From NCBI GenBank assembly GCA_020342235.1, contig CP073216.1, positions 62,001-126,000 of the forward strand: 64,000 nt of DNA. Direction: 5' to 3'. How positions within the stretch are numbered: the first letter of the stretch is position 1; each line of letters begins with the position of its first letter. The stretch is from Saccharomycopsis phalli. Lineage: Eukaryota > Ascomycota > Saccharomycetes > Ascoideales > Saccharomycopsidaceae. A program made the position numbers and the translations under genes. Below, piece by piece: positions 56,046-64,000 of the stretch. The notes under the pieces are model-generated. The model did no database searches, had not been told where the DNA came from, and was given only the letters and a program-made list of their open reading frames with translations.

Positions 56046-56588
56046 ATGAATATGGAATTAAAGAGGTCTCTTAGAAAAGGTGCACTTGGTACTCTTATTT
56101 TTCTTCCCACAATATTCTTTTTAGCTGAGCATACTTATCAGTTGACTACAGTAAAAGGCTCGTCCATGGCTCCTACGCTCAATGTGTACCAAGGTACCAC
56201 TACGAAGTTACTAATAAGCAAAAGCGCCCGATTCAGTTTGGAAAATATACCACCGTTTAAGATCAATGATGTTGTGTATATAAGACTGCCCTTGGATCCT
56301 AATAAGTTCCTCATCAAGAGAATCAAGGGATTGCAAGGAGACACAATCAGGACCAGACAACCTTATCCCAAGGCGCTAGTGAAAGTGCCTATGAACCATG
56401 TCTGGGTTGAGGGGGACAACTATTTTCATAGTATTGATAGTAACAATTTTGGGGCCATTAGTCTTGGGCTTATCGAGGCCAAAGTCGTTGGGAAAGTCAA
56501 CTTTTTCCAATGGCCACTATTCGAAAGGATATCTAATATTGGTGGAAGAGAAGCAAGAATTAATAAAATAAGAGATTTGAATGATTAG
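56046..56588 (+). CDS. IMP2: Mitochondrial inner membrane peptidase catalytic subunit 2
   Basis: A 180-residue type I signal-peptidase-like protein. A hydrophobic anchor at about residues 12-30 is followed by [13 protein letters not shown] with the catalytic Ser40. [12 protein letters not shown] contains the catalytic Lys91, and [25 protein letters not shown] is the conserved box E-type segment. The match to S. cerevisiae Imp2 is very close ([25 protein letters not shown]). Imp2 cuts the sorting signals of cytochrome c1 and other intermembrane-space proteins, in a complex with Imp1 and Som1. A CTG at residue 81 lies in YIR(CTG)PLDPNK, where S. cerevisiae has Ala and human IMMP2L Ser. It lies 120 bp upstream of ARA2 on the same strand. 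Confidence 0.95.
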   Translation: [180 protein letters not shown]

Positions 56589-56708
56589 AATTGGTACGAT
56601 GTTTTCTACTTCTCCTGGGTCACCTTTTGGCTCCTGTTTTAGCTGCTTATTAATTACATTAGCGGCAAAATTTTAACTCTACAATTTCTCAACGCTGGCT
56701 ATTGAAAA

Positions 56709-57719
56709 ATGTCACCTTTGCAGCCAATCGGACCGGTTAATGTGAAGGTTTCTGGTGATATCCGTGATTTTTCCAAAATAATCCTCGGGGGCGCGACTTT
56801 TAGTAAACAATACAACTCCGATCCCGAATCTTTAGAGGTAGATGTCTTTATCAAGAATGCGTTTGAGTTTGGGATCAACACAATCGATACCTCGCCGTAT
56901 TATGGAAATTCCGAAATAATTATCGGTGAGGCATTGAGAAAGTTGAAGCCAGAGTACCCAAGAGAAAATTATTTTATATCGACTAAAGTGGGACGCATCG
57001 CCTTGGATGAGTTTGACTACAGCCCGGAGTGGGTAGTAAAATCAGTACATAGAAGCTTGCAGCGACTTGATACTGAGTATTTGGATTTAGTTTATCTTCA
57101 TGACATTGAATTCAACAAGACTGATGCTATAAAAGGGGCGTTGAAGCAGTTGAAAAAATTGAAGGATGAAGGGATTGTGCGGAATTTTGGTATAAGTGGG
57201 TATCCTGTTAAATTTCTACTCGAGATTGCTACTGAAGCGGTGAATGAGCCGGAGATTGGTAAATTGGACGCGGTTCTCAGCTATTGCCAGTATAATATAC
57301 AGAATACTGCGTTGGAAAATTACTATGGGAAATTCAAGACTAATGCAAAGATTCTGCAATTGTCAAACGCATCAATATTGTCAATGTCTCTATTGAGATC
57401 AGCAGAAGTAAAACCATTCCATCCCGGGGCACCAGAATTAAAATCGGCTGTAAAGTCAGCAGCAAACAGGTTGTTGGCGCAAGACAATGTAGAACTTGCT
57501 GAATTGGCTACAAGATTTGCGATTCGTGGTTGGCAATCAAAAGGACCTACAGTGATTGGAATCAGCACTAAGGAAGAACTCCAATCAGCAATCGAACAGT
57601 ATTGGTTAAAAGACGACGCGAAGTCGATTGACACAGATAAAGCATTGATTGAGAAGTTTCACCAGCTCCTTGGATCCTCTCATATAAACGAAACATGGCC
57701 TTCTGGTTTACACACATGA
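56709..57719 (+). CDS. ARA2: NAD-dependent D-arabinose dehydrogenase
   Basis: A 336-residue aldo/keto reductase. The catalytic tetrad can be seen: GINTIDTSPYYGNSE (Asp and Tyr), ISTKVGR (Lys) and LVYLHDIEFNK (His). FGISGYPVKFLLEIA, DAVLSYCQYNIQN and GPTVIGISTKEELQSAI place it with the L-galactose/D-arabinose dehydrogenase subgroup and S. cerevisiae Ara2. The enzyme oxidises D-arabinose to D-arabinono-1,4-lactone, the step before Alo1 in synthesis of erythroascorbate, an antioxidant made in the cytosol and mitochondria. Both halves are full length. Confidence 0.92.
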   Translation: MSPLQPIGPVNVKVSGDIRDFSKIILGGATFSKQYNSDPESLEVDVFIKNAFEFGINTIDTSPYYGNSEIIIGEALRKLKPEYPRENYFISTKVGRIALDEFDYSPEWVVKSVHRSLQRLDTEYLDLVYLHDIEFNKTDAIKGALKQLKKLKDEGIVRNFGISGYPVKFLLEIATEAVNEPEIGKLDAVLSYCQYNIQNTALENYYGKFKTNAKILQLSNASILSMSLLRSAEVKPFHPGAPELKSAVKSAANRLLAQDNVELAELATRFAIRGWQSKGPTVIGISTKEELQSAIEQYWLKDDAKSIDTDKALIEKFHQLLGSSHINETWPSGLHT

Positions 57720-58127
57720 AATTTACGCGTGGCGCATATTGTCATGATAAGATAGAAATATGTATATCGTCTAATTAATATATAGTTTGCGTGAGTTGTC
57801 AGTTAAACTGGCAAGGTGTCGATCGGGAACTTCAGTAAAGTGTTCCGTTGAATTGTCACTGTGTGAATACAACAGGAAAACATAAGCAGTTTGTACTTGT
57901 CAAATAACCCTTGCATAATTACCAAGTATTTACCAATTGATCGTCACAATATTATTATAGGGCCACACAAATGTTTAGCTCGTTCTGTGTGTAAATCATT
58001 GAGGTGATATGGCATGCCCCTCACTAATTACTTTTTTGGGCATACATCGGGCACAAAATCAATAAGCGAGTTGCATCTTACCATTTTTCTTATAAGACCG
58101 TCCAGACCAATGCTAGTGTGAGCCACA
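57720..58127. other. Intergenic region
   Basis: 408 bp between ARA2 and the zinc-cluster gene, same strand. No ORF, RNA gene or repeat is supported. Confidence 0.5.
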
Positions 58128-60251
58128 ATGTCAAAAAGTGCCAGGAAAGTTCGCAAAAAACACTTTAATTCAAGGCTCGGGTGCCATAATTGTAAGAAAC
58201 GGCGAATAAAATGCGGTGAGGAATTAAATTCGTGTTTCAATTGCCAAGACCGCAATATTCGTTGCAGTTTTCTCGATTTAACTCAAGAAGAAAAACAAGT
58301 GTTGACTGATAAAAACGCAAGTAAACAGCACTTGGAGCAACTACTAGATAATAATAGGACCAACACAGATGTCTCTGCAAACTATTACATGGTCATGGAC
58401 ACGCTCAAAGTCACCCCTTCAAGCGCAAGCAAAACCACCACTGGCAGAACCCCGCATCAGAAAAATCTTACTGGAAGATTCAAGTTCGAGACAATCAACA
58501 CATTTAAGGTTGATAAGATAAAACAAAAGCCAGCAAGCGCACCGCAACCAAAGGGCGGAAATAAACTTCCTAATGCCATCGCTCAACGGACATCGTTCAG
58601 ATTAATATCGATCAAAGAAGGAATCAGTCGGTGCTGCATTGACCATGACAAATTGTTTGTATGTTGCTCAGAAGACATGGCTATTTATGGCGAGTTTCGC
58701 GTGAAGATGTTCATTTGGTATATCAACACCATAATCAATGCTTGTCGCTTACCATTGCTTTATCACGGCATGCTATCACACTCGGGATATATCTTACTCA
58801 ACCGCATTAGCAAACCGTACCTAGTGAATAACTATCCTCCTGATGTGGTGAAACGAGTCACCAAGTTCGCAGCACACCATAAAGGCATGGGATTAAAATT
58901 AGCACAAGAGACAATCCTAAGAATAAACCAGAACAACGTGTCCAACCATGCATACGCGAACTTGGTAATTAGCATGCTCTCATACTCTCCAATCAATATA
59001 GCAATGTGCTTTTTTGCCAACTCCGATTATCAAACGCTATTAACCTTCATGGATGGGTTTCTATCGACCGCAGCAATAAAGCATAAATTCAACCAAGTTA
59101 TGAAAGATCTAAAAAGATCCGACAGCGAATTCTATAATAACCACGTTATTTATGTGGACTTGTGTGACATAGTCGAAGGGCTAACATATTCACAAATATC
59201 CTCTGCCTTTGTATGCAACTACAACCCACGCATATTGTACGAGTTCAATAGCGACATTGAAGAATATCGTCCAATTCTTATTCAACACGCTACTCCCACT
59301 ATGATTGCCCAACTTGATGAGCTAATAGATTTCATAAAGTGGATTTTGCCCATTGCCGAGAAGAATTTCCAAGAACCCCTCAACTTTATTTCCGACAGTG
59401 ATCCACAAACCATCCATAATTTGTTAAGCAAGTCAATCAGACTCTATTCGTCCGAATGCGTATTTTTCTCCTCGAATTATAAATCACTCAACTTATTCGA
59501 GAGAATCGGATATTTATACTGGCTAGCCTGCACCTCAATTTTGAATAATTTATTCTCTGAAAGTGTCCACTTTTTTATGTGTCGATTTGAAGGCTGCGTC
59601 TTCTTTACTGGCATTGACATCAGGTTTTTCGAGTATACTTTGGAAGAATTGGGCCAAAAAGTGAAACCCACAGACCCAGAATTGTACGATAAATTATATC
59701 GAAGGGTCATTTACCTATGTCGAGTAATATCCTTTTTTAGGTATAGATGGCGAGTATCAACTAGAAACTTGCTCATTAAAGACTGCTATCCTCCATTCTT
59801 AGATTCTAAAAATCAAAGCTGTACTAGGAAGGTCAAATTTTTGGATGAAGAGGTGATCACTAGTCTAAAAGAATCAATGGTTTCTTTGGATAATTACCCA
59901 AAGAATCCCAAAATTCTCCCCAATGGCCAGTGGCCTAACTCATACAAAGACGCCCACTTTGATGACTCAACATTCTATATTAACAAAAATATAGATGATA
60001 ACTATCGCCAGACTCAGGTGTTCCTCGAAAAGAACCCGTTTAGTTTATCAACGATTCCTCTTGATTATTTAAAATTATCTGAGTTTGGGTTACTTCTAAA
60101 CATTGACTATAGGCCTAGTTTGTTAGGACAACGGCCATTTCAGAGCCTGCTCTTGGACAGTATCCATAAAGAACAGATTACTTGCAATCTTCAAGGAGAG
60201 GTAAGAAAGTTCACACAGCATAGAATTAGGATATTGAAGCCTGGTAAATAG
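58128..60251 (+). CDS. Zn(II)2Cys6 transcription factor, Upc2/Ecm22-like cluster
   Basis: A 707-residue protein. The binuclear zinc cluster is at residues 19-46: six cysteines (19, 22, 29, 36, 39, 46) in C-x2-C-x6-C-x6-C-x2-C-x6-C, preceded by KKHFNSRLG. The KHFNSRLGCHNCKKRRIKCGE arrangement resembles the Upc2/Ecm22 sterol regulators ([22 protein letters not shown]). The remaining 650 residues lack a domain I can name and are AT-rich and polar, with helical segments but no clear Upc2-type sterol-binding C-terminus. It may be a fast-diverging clade-specific regulator. Its 3' end overlaps the convergent LicD-type gene by 26 bp on the opposite strand, so the coding regions themselves overlap. 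Confidence 0.85.
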   Translation: MSKSARKVRKKHFNSRLGCHNCKKRRIKCGEELNSCFNCQDRNIRCSFLDLTQEEKQVLTDKNASKQHLEQLLDNNRTNTDVSANYYMVMDTLKVTPSSASKTTTGRTPHQKNLTGRFKFETINTFKVDKIKQKPASAPQPKGGNKLPNAIAQRTSFRLISIKEGISRCCIDHDKLFVCCSEDMAIYGEFRVKMFIWYINTIINACRLPLLYHGMLSHSGYILLNRISKPYLVNNYPPDVVKRVTKFAAHHKGMGLKLAQETILRINQNNVSNHAYANLVISMLSYSPINIAMCFFANSDYQTLLTFMDGFLSTAAIKHKFNQVMKDLKRSDSEFYNNHVIYVDLCDIVEGLTYSQISSAFVCNYNPRILYEFNSDIEEYRPILIQHATPTMIAQLDELIDFIKWILPIAEKNFQEPLNFISDSDPQTIHNLLSKSIRLYSSECVFFSSNYKSLNLFERIGYLYWLACTSILNNLFSESVHFFMCRFEGCVFFTGIDIRFFEYTLEELGQKVKPTDPELYDKLYRRVIYLCRVISFFRYRWRVSTRNLLIKDCYPPFLDSKNQSCTRKVKFLDEEVITSLKESMVSLDNYPKNPKILPNGQWPNSYKDAHFDDSTFYINKNIDDNYRQTQVFLEKNPFSLSTIPLDYLKLSEFGLLLNIDYRPSLLGQRPFQSLLLDSIHKEQITCNLQGEVRKFTQHRIRILKPGK

Positions 60252-62151
60252 AAGCTGCATATCGTATCAACCACGGGTCATCCTTTATAAAGGCTTGTGC
60301 AAGTGCTCTTTTCTTTTGATGATTTTTTGTATAATTTCTAGTTTTTCTGTATTGTTTATAAATGAAGTCTTGTTGTTTACATTGATGGTCTGACATCTTT
60401 GAGGGACAATCATTTGTCGAGACCCATAGTCCGATACCTTTCCTAAAAATGTATGACTTGAAGGAATATTTGTATAGTGCCTTGTTGTACTCACGATTTA
60501 ATATATCGATCATGCCGTTTGGAATCCACGCCCGGGAGCCTTCAAACATTACCTGTTTTAGTGGAACCAAGTCTTGCAAAGAATAGAAATGGTTGTTTTT
60601 GCAATTGAAAATTTCCAGGCTATTGATTAACTGCGATAGTTTTTTATCTAGCTGCAATTGATACTGCCTTTGATTTATTGTGGTTAATGTCATTTGGTCA
60701 GTGTAGGAGGAGTCCAACATCATGTTAAATTCTTGGGCAAAGTCCTTTAGATTCTCTCGCTTAAAACCAGAAGTTAGACTACTAACCAAGGCGGTGATGT
60801 CAATGTATAGTCCAGTGTGAATATCAATGAACCTAGCATCAATGGTATTTTCACCCAGTGCTTTTGCGCGATTTATGAAATTAGGATTGATATCCAACAA
60901 GTAGGAGCCTATACCGTACGAAATATTGTTGTTATTAGAAGACACAACATCAACGACCAAGGTCTGGTTGTGCTTTACTAATTTAAGCAACGAATCATAA
61001 GGTACTGAGATGTCTATGTCGTCATCAAACGGCATAACCATGCCATTCCAGTAGTATCCAAGAAGACTGCCATGGTTGAGCCAACTAGTTACACTAATAG
61101 CGTCGGCAAAAGCAAACCAAGCTTTTGCCATTCGATGAAATATCAAGCTTCTTTCGGTATCATTGTCTATCACTTTATTAAAGAAACGCCTGTCATAGTG
61201 TGTGCCGTCATGTCCATCCAACAATGCCTCTTGAAAGTACTTGGATTCCCGGTGACCAATGTCGTTACTAATGACGGAAACAAGCTTTGAAATTGCGTCG
61301 GGGCCAAGCGAGAAATTGCTTGTATTTAAGTGAACAGATGCCACATGGCCCGGATGCGGTAACACCTTTGTCTCATCAAAGACAGTATCATGCAGGAAAT
61401 GATCCTGCAAGAGAGGCATTGTTGCGAGTAGCTCTTGAGAAAAACTAACATTGCCGTTAATTGTACTGATATTGCCGACTTTAGTTTTTAAGATAACCGA
61501 ACAGTTATCCCCCACATACATGACTCGTCCTGGGATCGGATATTGGTCAAGATATGTATTGGCTGTAGCATGGTTTACATTAGCCCTAAATTTTAATGCC
61601 AGACATTCCGAAGGCTCCAAAATACAGTGAGTCAGATTAGCGTCTAACCCAGGTCCAACGTCTTCGTAAGAGTGAGTCCGCGTGAGTAAAGCCCACTGAC
61701 CCCATGAAAATGGAACTCTGAAACTGCCAGTGACTGGAAGAGCCTCCCTGAATGTTCTCAAGGTAATTGTGGGAGCAGACCGAGGATCAAAAATAAAGTT
61801 TTCCACCACATGATAGTCCGCCTCAAAACTTGCCAGCCTAATGTACTGCAAACTATGCTGAAAACCCAATGGATACTCATCAATATGCATTAAGGTACTA
61901 AAGCCTGATCGAGGTGAGCTCCATCTCAGCTTGACTATAAACAGAATTGCCCCAACAATAATTGCCAACACAACAACACCAAGTCGGCCAATGACAAATG
62001 ATATTCTCTTGTGTAAACCTTTGGTATGTTTGATTGTAAAGCAGTCATGCACAAGACAAAATGGAAAACAGTCGACAACCAGCGTACATGGAAATTTCAG
62101 CTCACATTGGGTTTTCAATGCAAGACAAAAGCTACAATCCAAATACGCCAA
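60226..62151 (-). CDS. MNN4: LicD/MNN4-family putative mannosylphosphate transfer protein; start unresolved
   Basis: An open frame of up to 641 codons. A membrane anchor at frame residues 52-75 (FVIGRLGVVVLAIIVGAILFIVKL) follows a basic stretch (KHTKGLHKR), the usual Golgi type II layout. The LicD core at about 355-385 reads SWLNHGSLLGYYWNGMVMPFDDDIDISVP, with the conserved H-G-x-L-L-G and DDDIDI. ARFIDIHTGLYIDITAL and SRAWIPNG follow. Mnn4-type proteins are needed for adding mannosylphosphate to mannans in the Golgi. Oddity: no ATG lies in frame before the anchor; the first is at 61890, beyond it. A non-AUG start, an intron, or a frameshift near 62020 are possible. The first 40 codons, Cys-rich, are probably QCR10 3' UTR. 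It is convergent with the zinc-cluster gene (26-bp overlap). Confidence 0.78.
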   Translation of the reverse strand: MAYLDCSFCLALKTQCELKFPCTLVVDCFPFCLVHDCFTIKHTKGLHKRISFVIGRLGVVVLAIIVGAILFIVKLRWSSPRSGFSTLMHIDEYPLGFQHSLQYIRLASFEADYHVVENFIFDPRSAPTITLRTFREALPVTGSFRVPFSWGQWALLTRTHSYEDVGPGLDANLTHCILEPSECLALKFRANVNHATANTYLDQYPIPGRVMYVGDNCSVILKTKVGNISTINGNVSFSQELLATMPLLQDHFLHDTVFDETKVLPHPGHVASVHLNTSNFSLGPDAISKLVSVISNDIGHRESKYFQEALLDGHDGTHYDRRFFNKVIDNDTERSLIFHRMAKAWFAFADAISVTSWLNHGSLLGYYWNGMVMPFDDDIDISVPYDSLLKLVKHNQTLVVDVVSSNNNNISYGIGSYLLDINPNFINRAKALGENTIDARFIDIHTGLYIDITALVSSLTSGFKRENLKDFAQEFNMMLDSSYTDQMTLTTINQRQYQLQLDKKLSQLINSLEIFNCKNNHFYSLQDLVPLKQVMFEGSRAWIPNGMIDILNREYNKALYKYSFKSYIFRKGIGLWVSTNDCPSKMSDHQCKQQDFIYKQYRKTRNYTKNHQKKRALAQAFIKDDPWLIRYAASIYQASIS

Positions 62152-62199
62152 CCATGTATTACTATTACAGCATCTTCAACTAATGCATATATTTTATGT

Positions 62200-62588
62200 T
62201 TAATAATAAGTATCTTGAGGATCAACGTTTCTCACCCAGTGGTCGCCAAAACATGGAATCTTCTGCAAGAATGTAGTACGGAAGATTGGCACACCCTCAG
62301 TCAAGGTGAAGACAAAACCTCCAGCAGCAGCACCAAAAAACACAAGGCTTGGAGTGTAAGCCTTGAGCACATGTAAGGCCCCAGGAGCCGACTTGTATGC
62401 TAATCTAGAAATAGTCTAAAAGGCTCTCAAAATGAGAGAACAAGAACATCCATCGCACATTGCTGATCACCTCTTGGAATCCCGCAAAACAGCACATGCA
62501 AAGAATCCCCTTATTCGTTTCCCATTTATCGCGAGCACATGTTAGTACCAATTCATATACCAATCTCGATTTCACTTACTTGAACCAT
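62200..62588 (-). CDS. QCR10: Ubiquinol-cytochrome c reductase subunit 10, spliced
   Basis: Exon 1 is only 9 nt (62580-62588, ATG GTT CAA). A 164-nt intron follows (GTAAGT at 62579 on the minus strand, TACTAAC at 62548-62542, AG at 62416). Exon 2 is 62200-62415. The 74-residue product begins MVQTISRLAYKSAPGALHVL and has one membrane span (AYTPSLVFFGAAAGGFVFT), then TEGVPIFRTTFLQKIPCFGD. This matches S. cerevisiae Qcr10, [41 protein letters not shown], in order and spacing. Qcr10 is a small single-span subunit of complex III near the Rieske protein. The TACTAAC to AG distance is long (over 120 nt), which is unusual for a yeast; an alternative nearer branch point may exist. Confidence 0.88.
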
Positions 62589-62732
62589 GGTTTGTATTTG
62601 TATGGAGCTGGGTTTTTTTCTTGCAATTATAATTGGCGGTCAGAAATGTAGGGTAATACCATCCAAACATGCCATATACTAAAATCACGGCTACAATTAT
62701 TTGAAAAACATAAAATACTAAAAAAAAAATAT

Positions 62733-64000
62733 TTAATCCTTTTTACGATTAAAGAGTGTGTTTTTAACCTTTTCCACCGCGCCAATGCCTCCTCCGATAA
62801 CCTTCCCTCCTCCCTCAATGAACGTCTTACCACCCTCAAAAATGGCAGTGTCAGTGAGATGCTTCTCATCCTTCTTCACCGGGATAATGTACTTAGGTTT
62901 GAATCTGAAAACTAAATGAACCACTCCTCCGTTGGCAACTCCCTTCTCGTCCAATAGTTCCACATTAACTTCAGTCGGCGTCCCGTCGGTCTTCACTACC
63001 GATAATGGAAGATCATACTCACCCAAGAAATCATCCTGGCCAGAGCCAAAATCCCAGTCCCAGGCCGAAACCTTCAAAAGCGAGTAGAATCTATTGCTGA
63101 CTTCAAAAGTAGTGCTCTCATTCCAAACAGGATCAAGCGTCTTTTTCTTAGTCTTAGTCTTGTATATCTCCTTTTTGCCTCCATTCAAGTATAATTTGAG
63201 GAACGGATCAGACTTTCCATTACTATCCGCAGCAATCAATGTACTGGCACCAGAAATCTCCACTGTCATGATACCAGAACTTGTGAATCCATCTGCCTCA
63301 GGCAAGGACTCCGCAATAGTAGGAATAAATCTCGATTGAACGTAGACTTCAGAGCCGTCATTCAATCTGACAGCAAACTTGTCGTTGTAGGAACTTTCAA
63401 GCAAATTGAGAGTAGGAATAGTGGTCTCAGTAATTGCCTCCTCAGCTCTGTTAAAGTCAGATTCTTCTACAATTCTGAACGTGGTTTCTGACCAACTTAA
63501 ATCCTTAATGACAGCATCACCAATAGATTCAAAGTCGAATGTAGAATTGGTGATCTTGCTTGAAGTGAACTCAGCGTACCCACCAGCATCAAAGAAAACT
63601 TGCAAGTATGAATTTGTCTTGTTAAATTTGCCTCCAAACAATTGAAAGACAAACACTCCTGATTCATGTTTGACTAAATCTTCCAAAGTGACTCTCTTAT
63701 TATCGATATCATCAAAACTTTTAATTCGAGGAGCTGCTTTAATCGACTCATCAAATTTCCGCAATTCCTTCTGGGCCTCAAGCTTGTCGTCTTTCTCCTT
63801 CTTTTCCTTCTTGGACAATTTTGCGTCGGCTGCATCGGTCTCCACCTTCTTGTCAACTTCAATCTGGATTTTCTTTTCGATCGCAGGATCCAAAACCTTA
63901 GTTAATGGATAGAAACTCAATGAGTAAAAGACACTTCCCTTGGAGAATTTTCTGGCAATCAACTTATTGACTCGCACTTTTTTATCAACGAATTCAGACA
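62733..64000 (-). CDS. C-terminal part of a tricalbin (C2-domain ER-plasma membrane tether), partial
   Basis: The frame is open to the right edge of the window, so the N-terminus is missing; 422 codons are visible. A charged segment (DAKLSKKEKKEKDDKLEAQ) separates two C2-like regions. The first (VTLEDLVKHESGVFVFQLFGGKF) is degenerate. The second is canonical: GIMTVEISGASTLIAADSNGKSDPFLKLYLNGGKKEIYKTKTKKKTLDPVWNESTTFEV, then SAWDWDFGSGQDDFLGEYDL, with Asp residues placed for calcium binding. The tail GGGKVIGGGIGAVEKVKNTLF is typical of Tcb1-Tcb3. In S. cerevisiae tricalbins shape ER-plasma membrane contacts with an SMP lipid-transfer domain, which here would lie outside the window. Confidence 0.88.
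   Translation of the reverse strand, partial: SEFVDKKVRVNKLIARKFSKGSVFYSLSFYPLTKVLDPAIEKKIQIEVDKKVETDAADAKLSKKEKKEKDDKLEAQKELRKFDESIKAAPRIKSFDDIDNKRVTLEDLVKHESGVFVFQLFGGKFNKTNSYLQVFFDAGGYAEFTSSKITNSTFDFESIGDAVIKDLSWSETTFRIVEESDFNRAEEAITETTIPTLNLLESSYNDKFAVRLNDGSEVYVQSRFIPTIAESLPEADGFTSSGIMTVEISGASTLIAADSNGKSDPFLKLYLNGGKKEIYKTKTKKKTLDPVWNESTTFEVSNRFYSLLKVSAWDWDFGSGQDDFLGEYDLPLSVVKTDGTPTEVNVELLDEKGVANGGVVHLVFRFKPKYIIPVKKDEKHLTDTAIFEGGKTFIEGGGKVIGGGIGAVEKVKNTLFNRKKD

Noticed and set aside
1-64000. CRISPR arrays, bacterial operons, LTR retroelements or virus-derived genes
   Set aside because: The sequence is eukaryotic; the tandem arrays have no unique spacers, and I saw no integrase, reverse transcriptase, capsid frame or paired LTRs.

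Overview
The window is a 64-kb piece of nuclear chromosome from a budding yeast (Saccharomycotina), most likely of the CUG-Ser clade. Gene content is typical of that group: compact genes, few introns, TACTAAC branch points and two mannan mannosyltransferases of the MNN2 and MNN1 kinds. In-frame CTG codons fall where relatives carry serine or another small or polar residue (importin alpha SRP1 residue 199, UTR4 residues 169 and 203, IMP2 residue 81, MDE1 residue 99). I therefore read CTG as serine; proteins translated with the standard code will show leucine there. I do not name a species.

Layout. 0-9 kb: the 5' end of a type II membrane protein, an MNN2-type and an MNN1-type mannosyltransferase, and between them a velvet-domain regulator (4.67-5.75 kb) behind a 2-kb promoter. 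10-20 kb: YBP1-like, pirin, spliced NSA1, NAB3, spliced RPL28 and the HD phosphatase YGK1. 20-27 kb: two MFS carriers, a mitochondrial dehydrogenase kinase, an unknown small protein and a GPI-type cell-wall protein. 27-31 kb: a 4-kb region without protein genes, holding a 465-bp SINE-like element with a tRNA-type A/B box head and 13-bp flanking repeats. 31-40 kb: PHO84, then a GC-rich block with PXP1, spliced SRP1, a TMEM70-like protein and a pyridoxal-reductase-like enzyme. 40-50 kb: UTR4, the divergent repair pair RAD23/RAD7, PRP39, a small unknown gene, a CFEM protein, MDE1 and spliced LSM8, separated by several minisatellites. 50-64 kb: a DUF89 phosphatase, TAP42, a divergent TM9 protein, IMP2, ARA2, a zinc-cluster factor, an MNN4/LicD-like protein, spliced QCR10 and the C-terminal part of a tricalbin.

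Themes. Cell-surface mannan genes lie at both ends. Two steps of methionine salvage (UTR4, MDE1) lie 8 kb apart. RAD23 and RAD7 share a promoter that is itself a diverged tandem duplication. Six genes have introns, three of them only 40-42 nt (LSM8, RAD23, NSA1). Two genes are easily missed or mis-ended without splicing: QCR10, whose first exon is three codons, and LSM8, whose last exon is 14 codons including the stop. The most surprising items are the velvet regulator, a family I know from filamentous and dimorphic fungi and not from the standard yeasts, and the SINE-like insertion.
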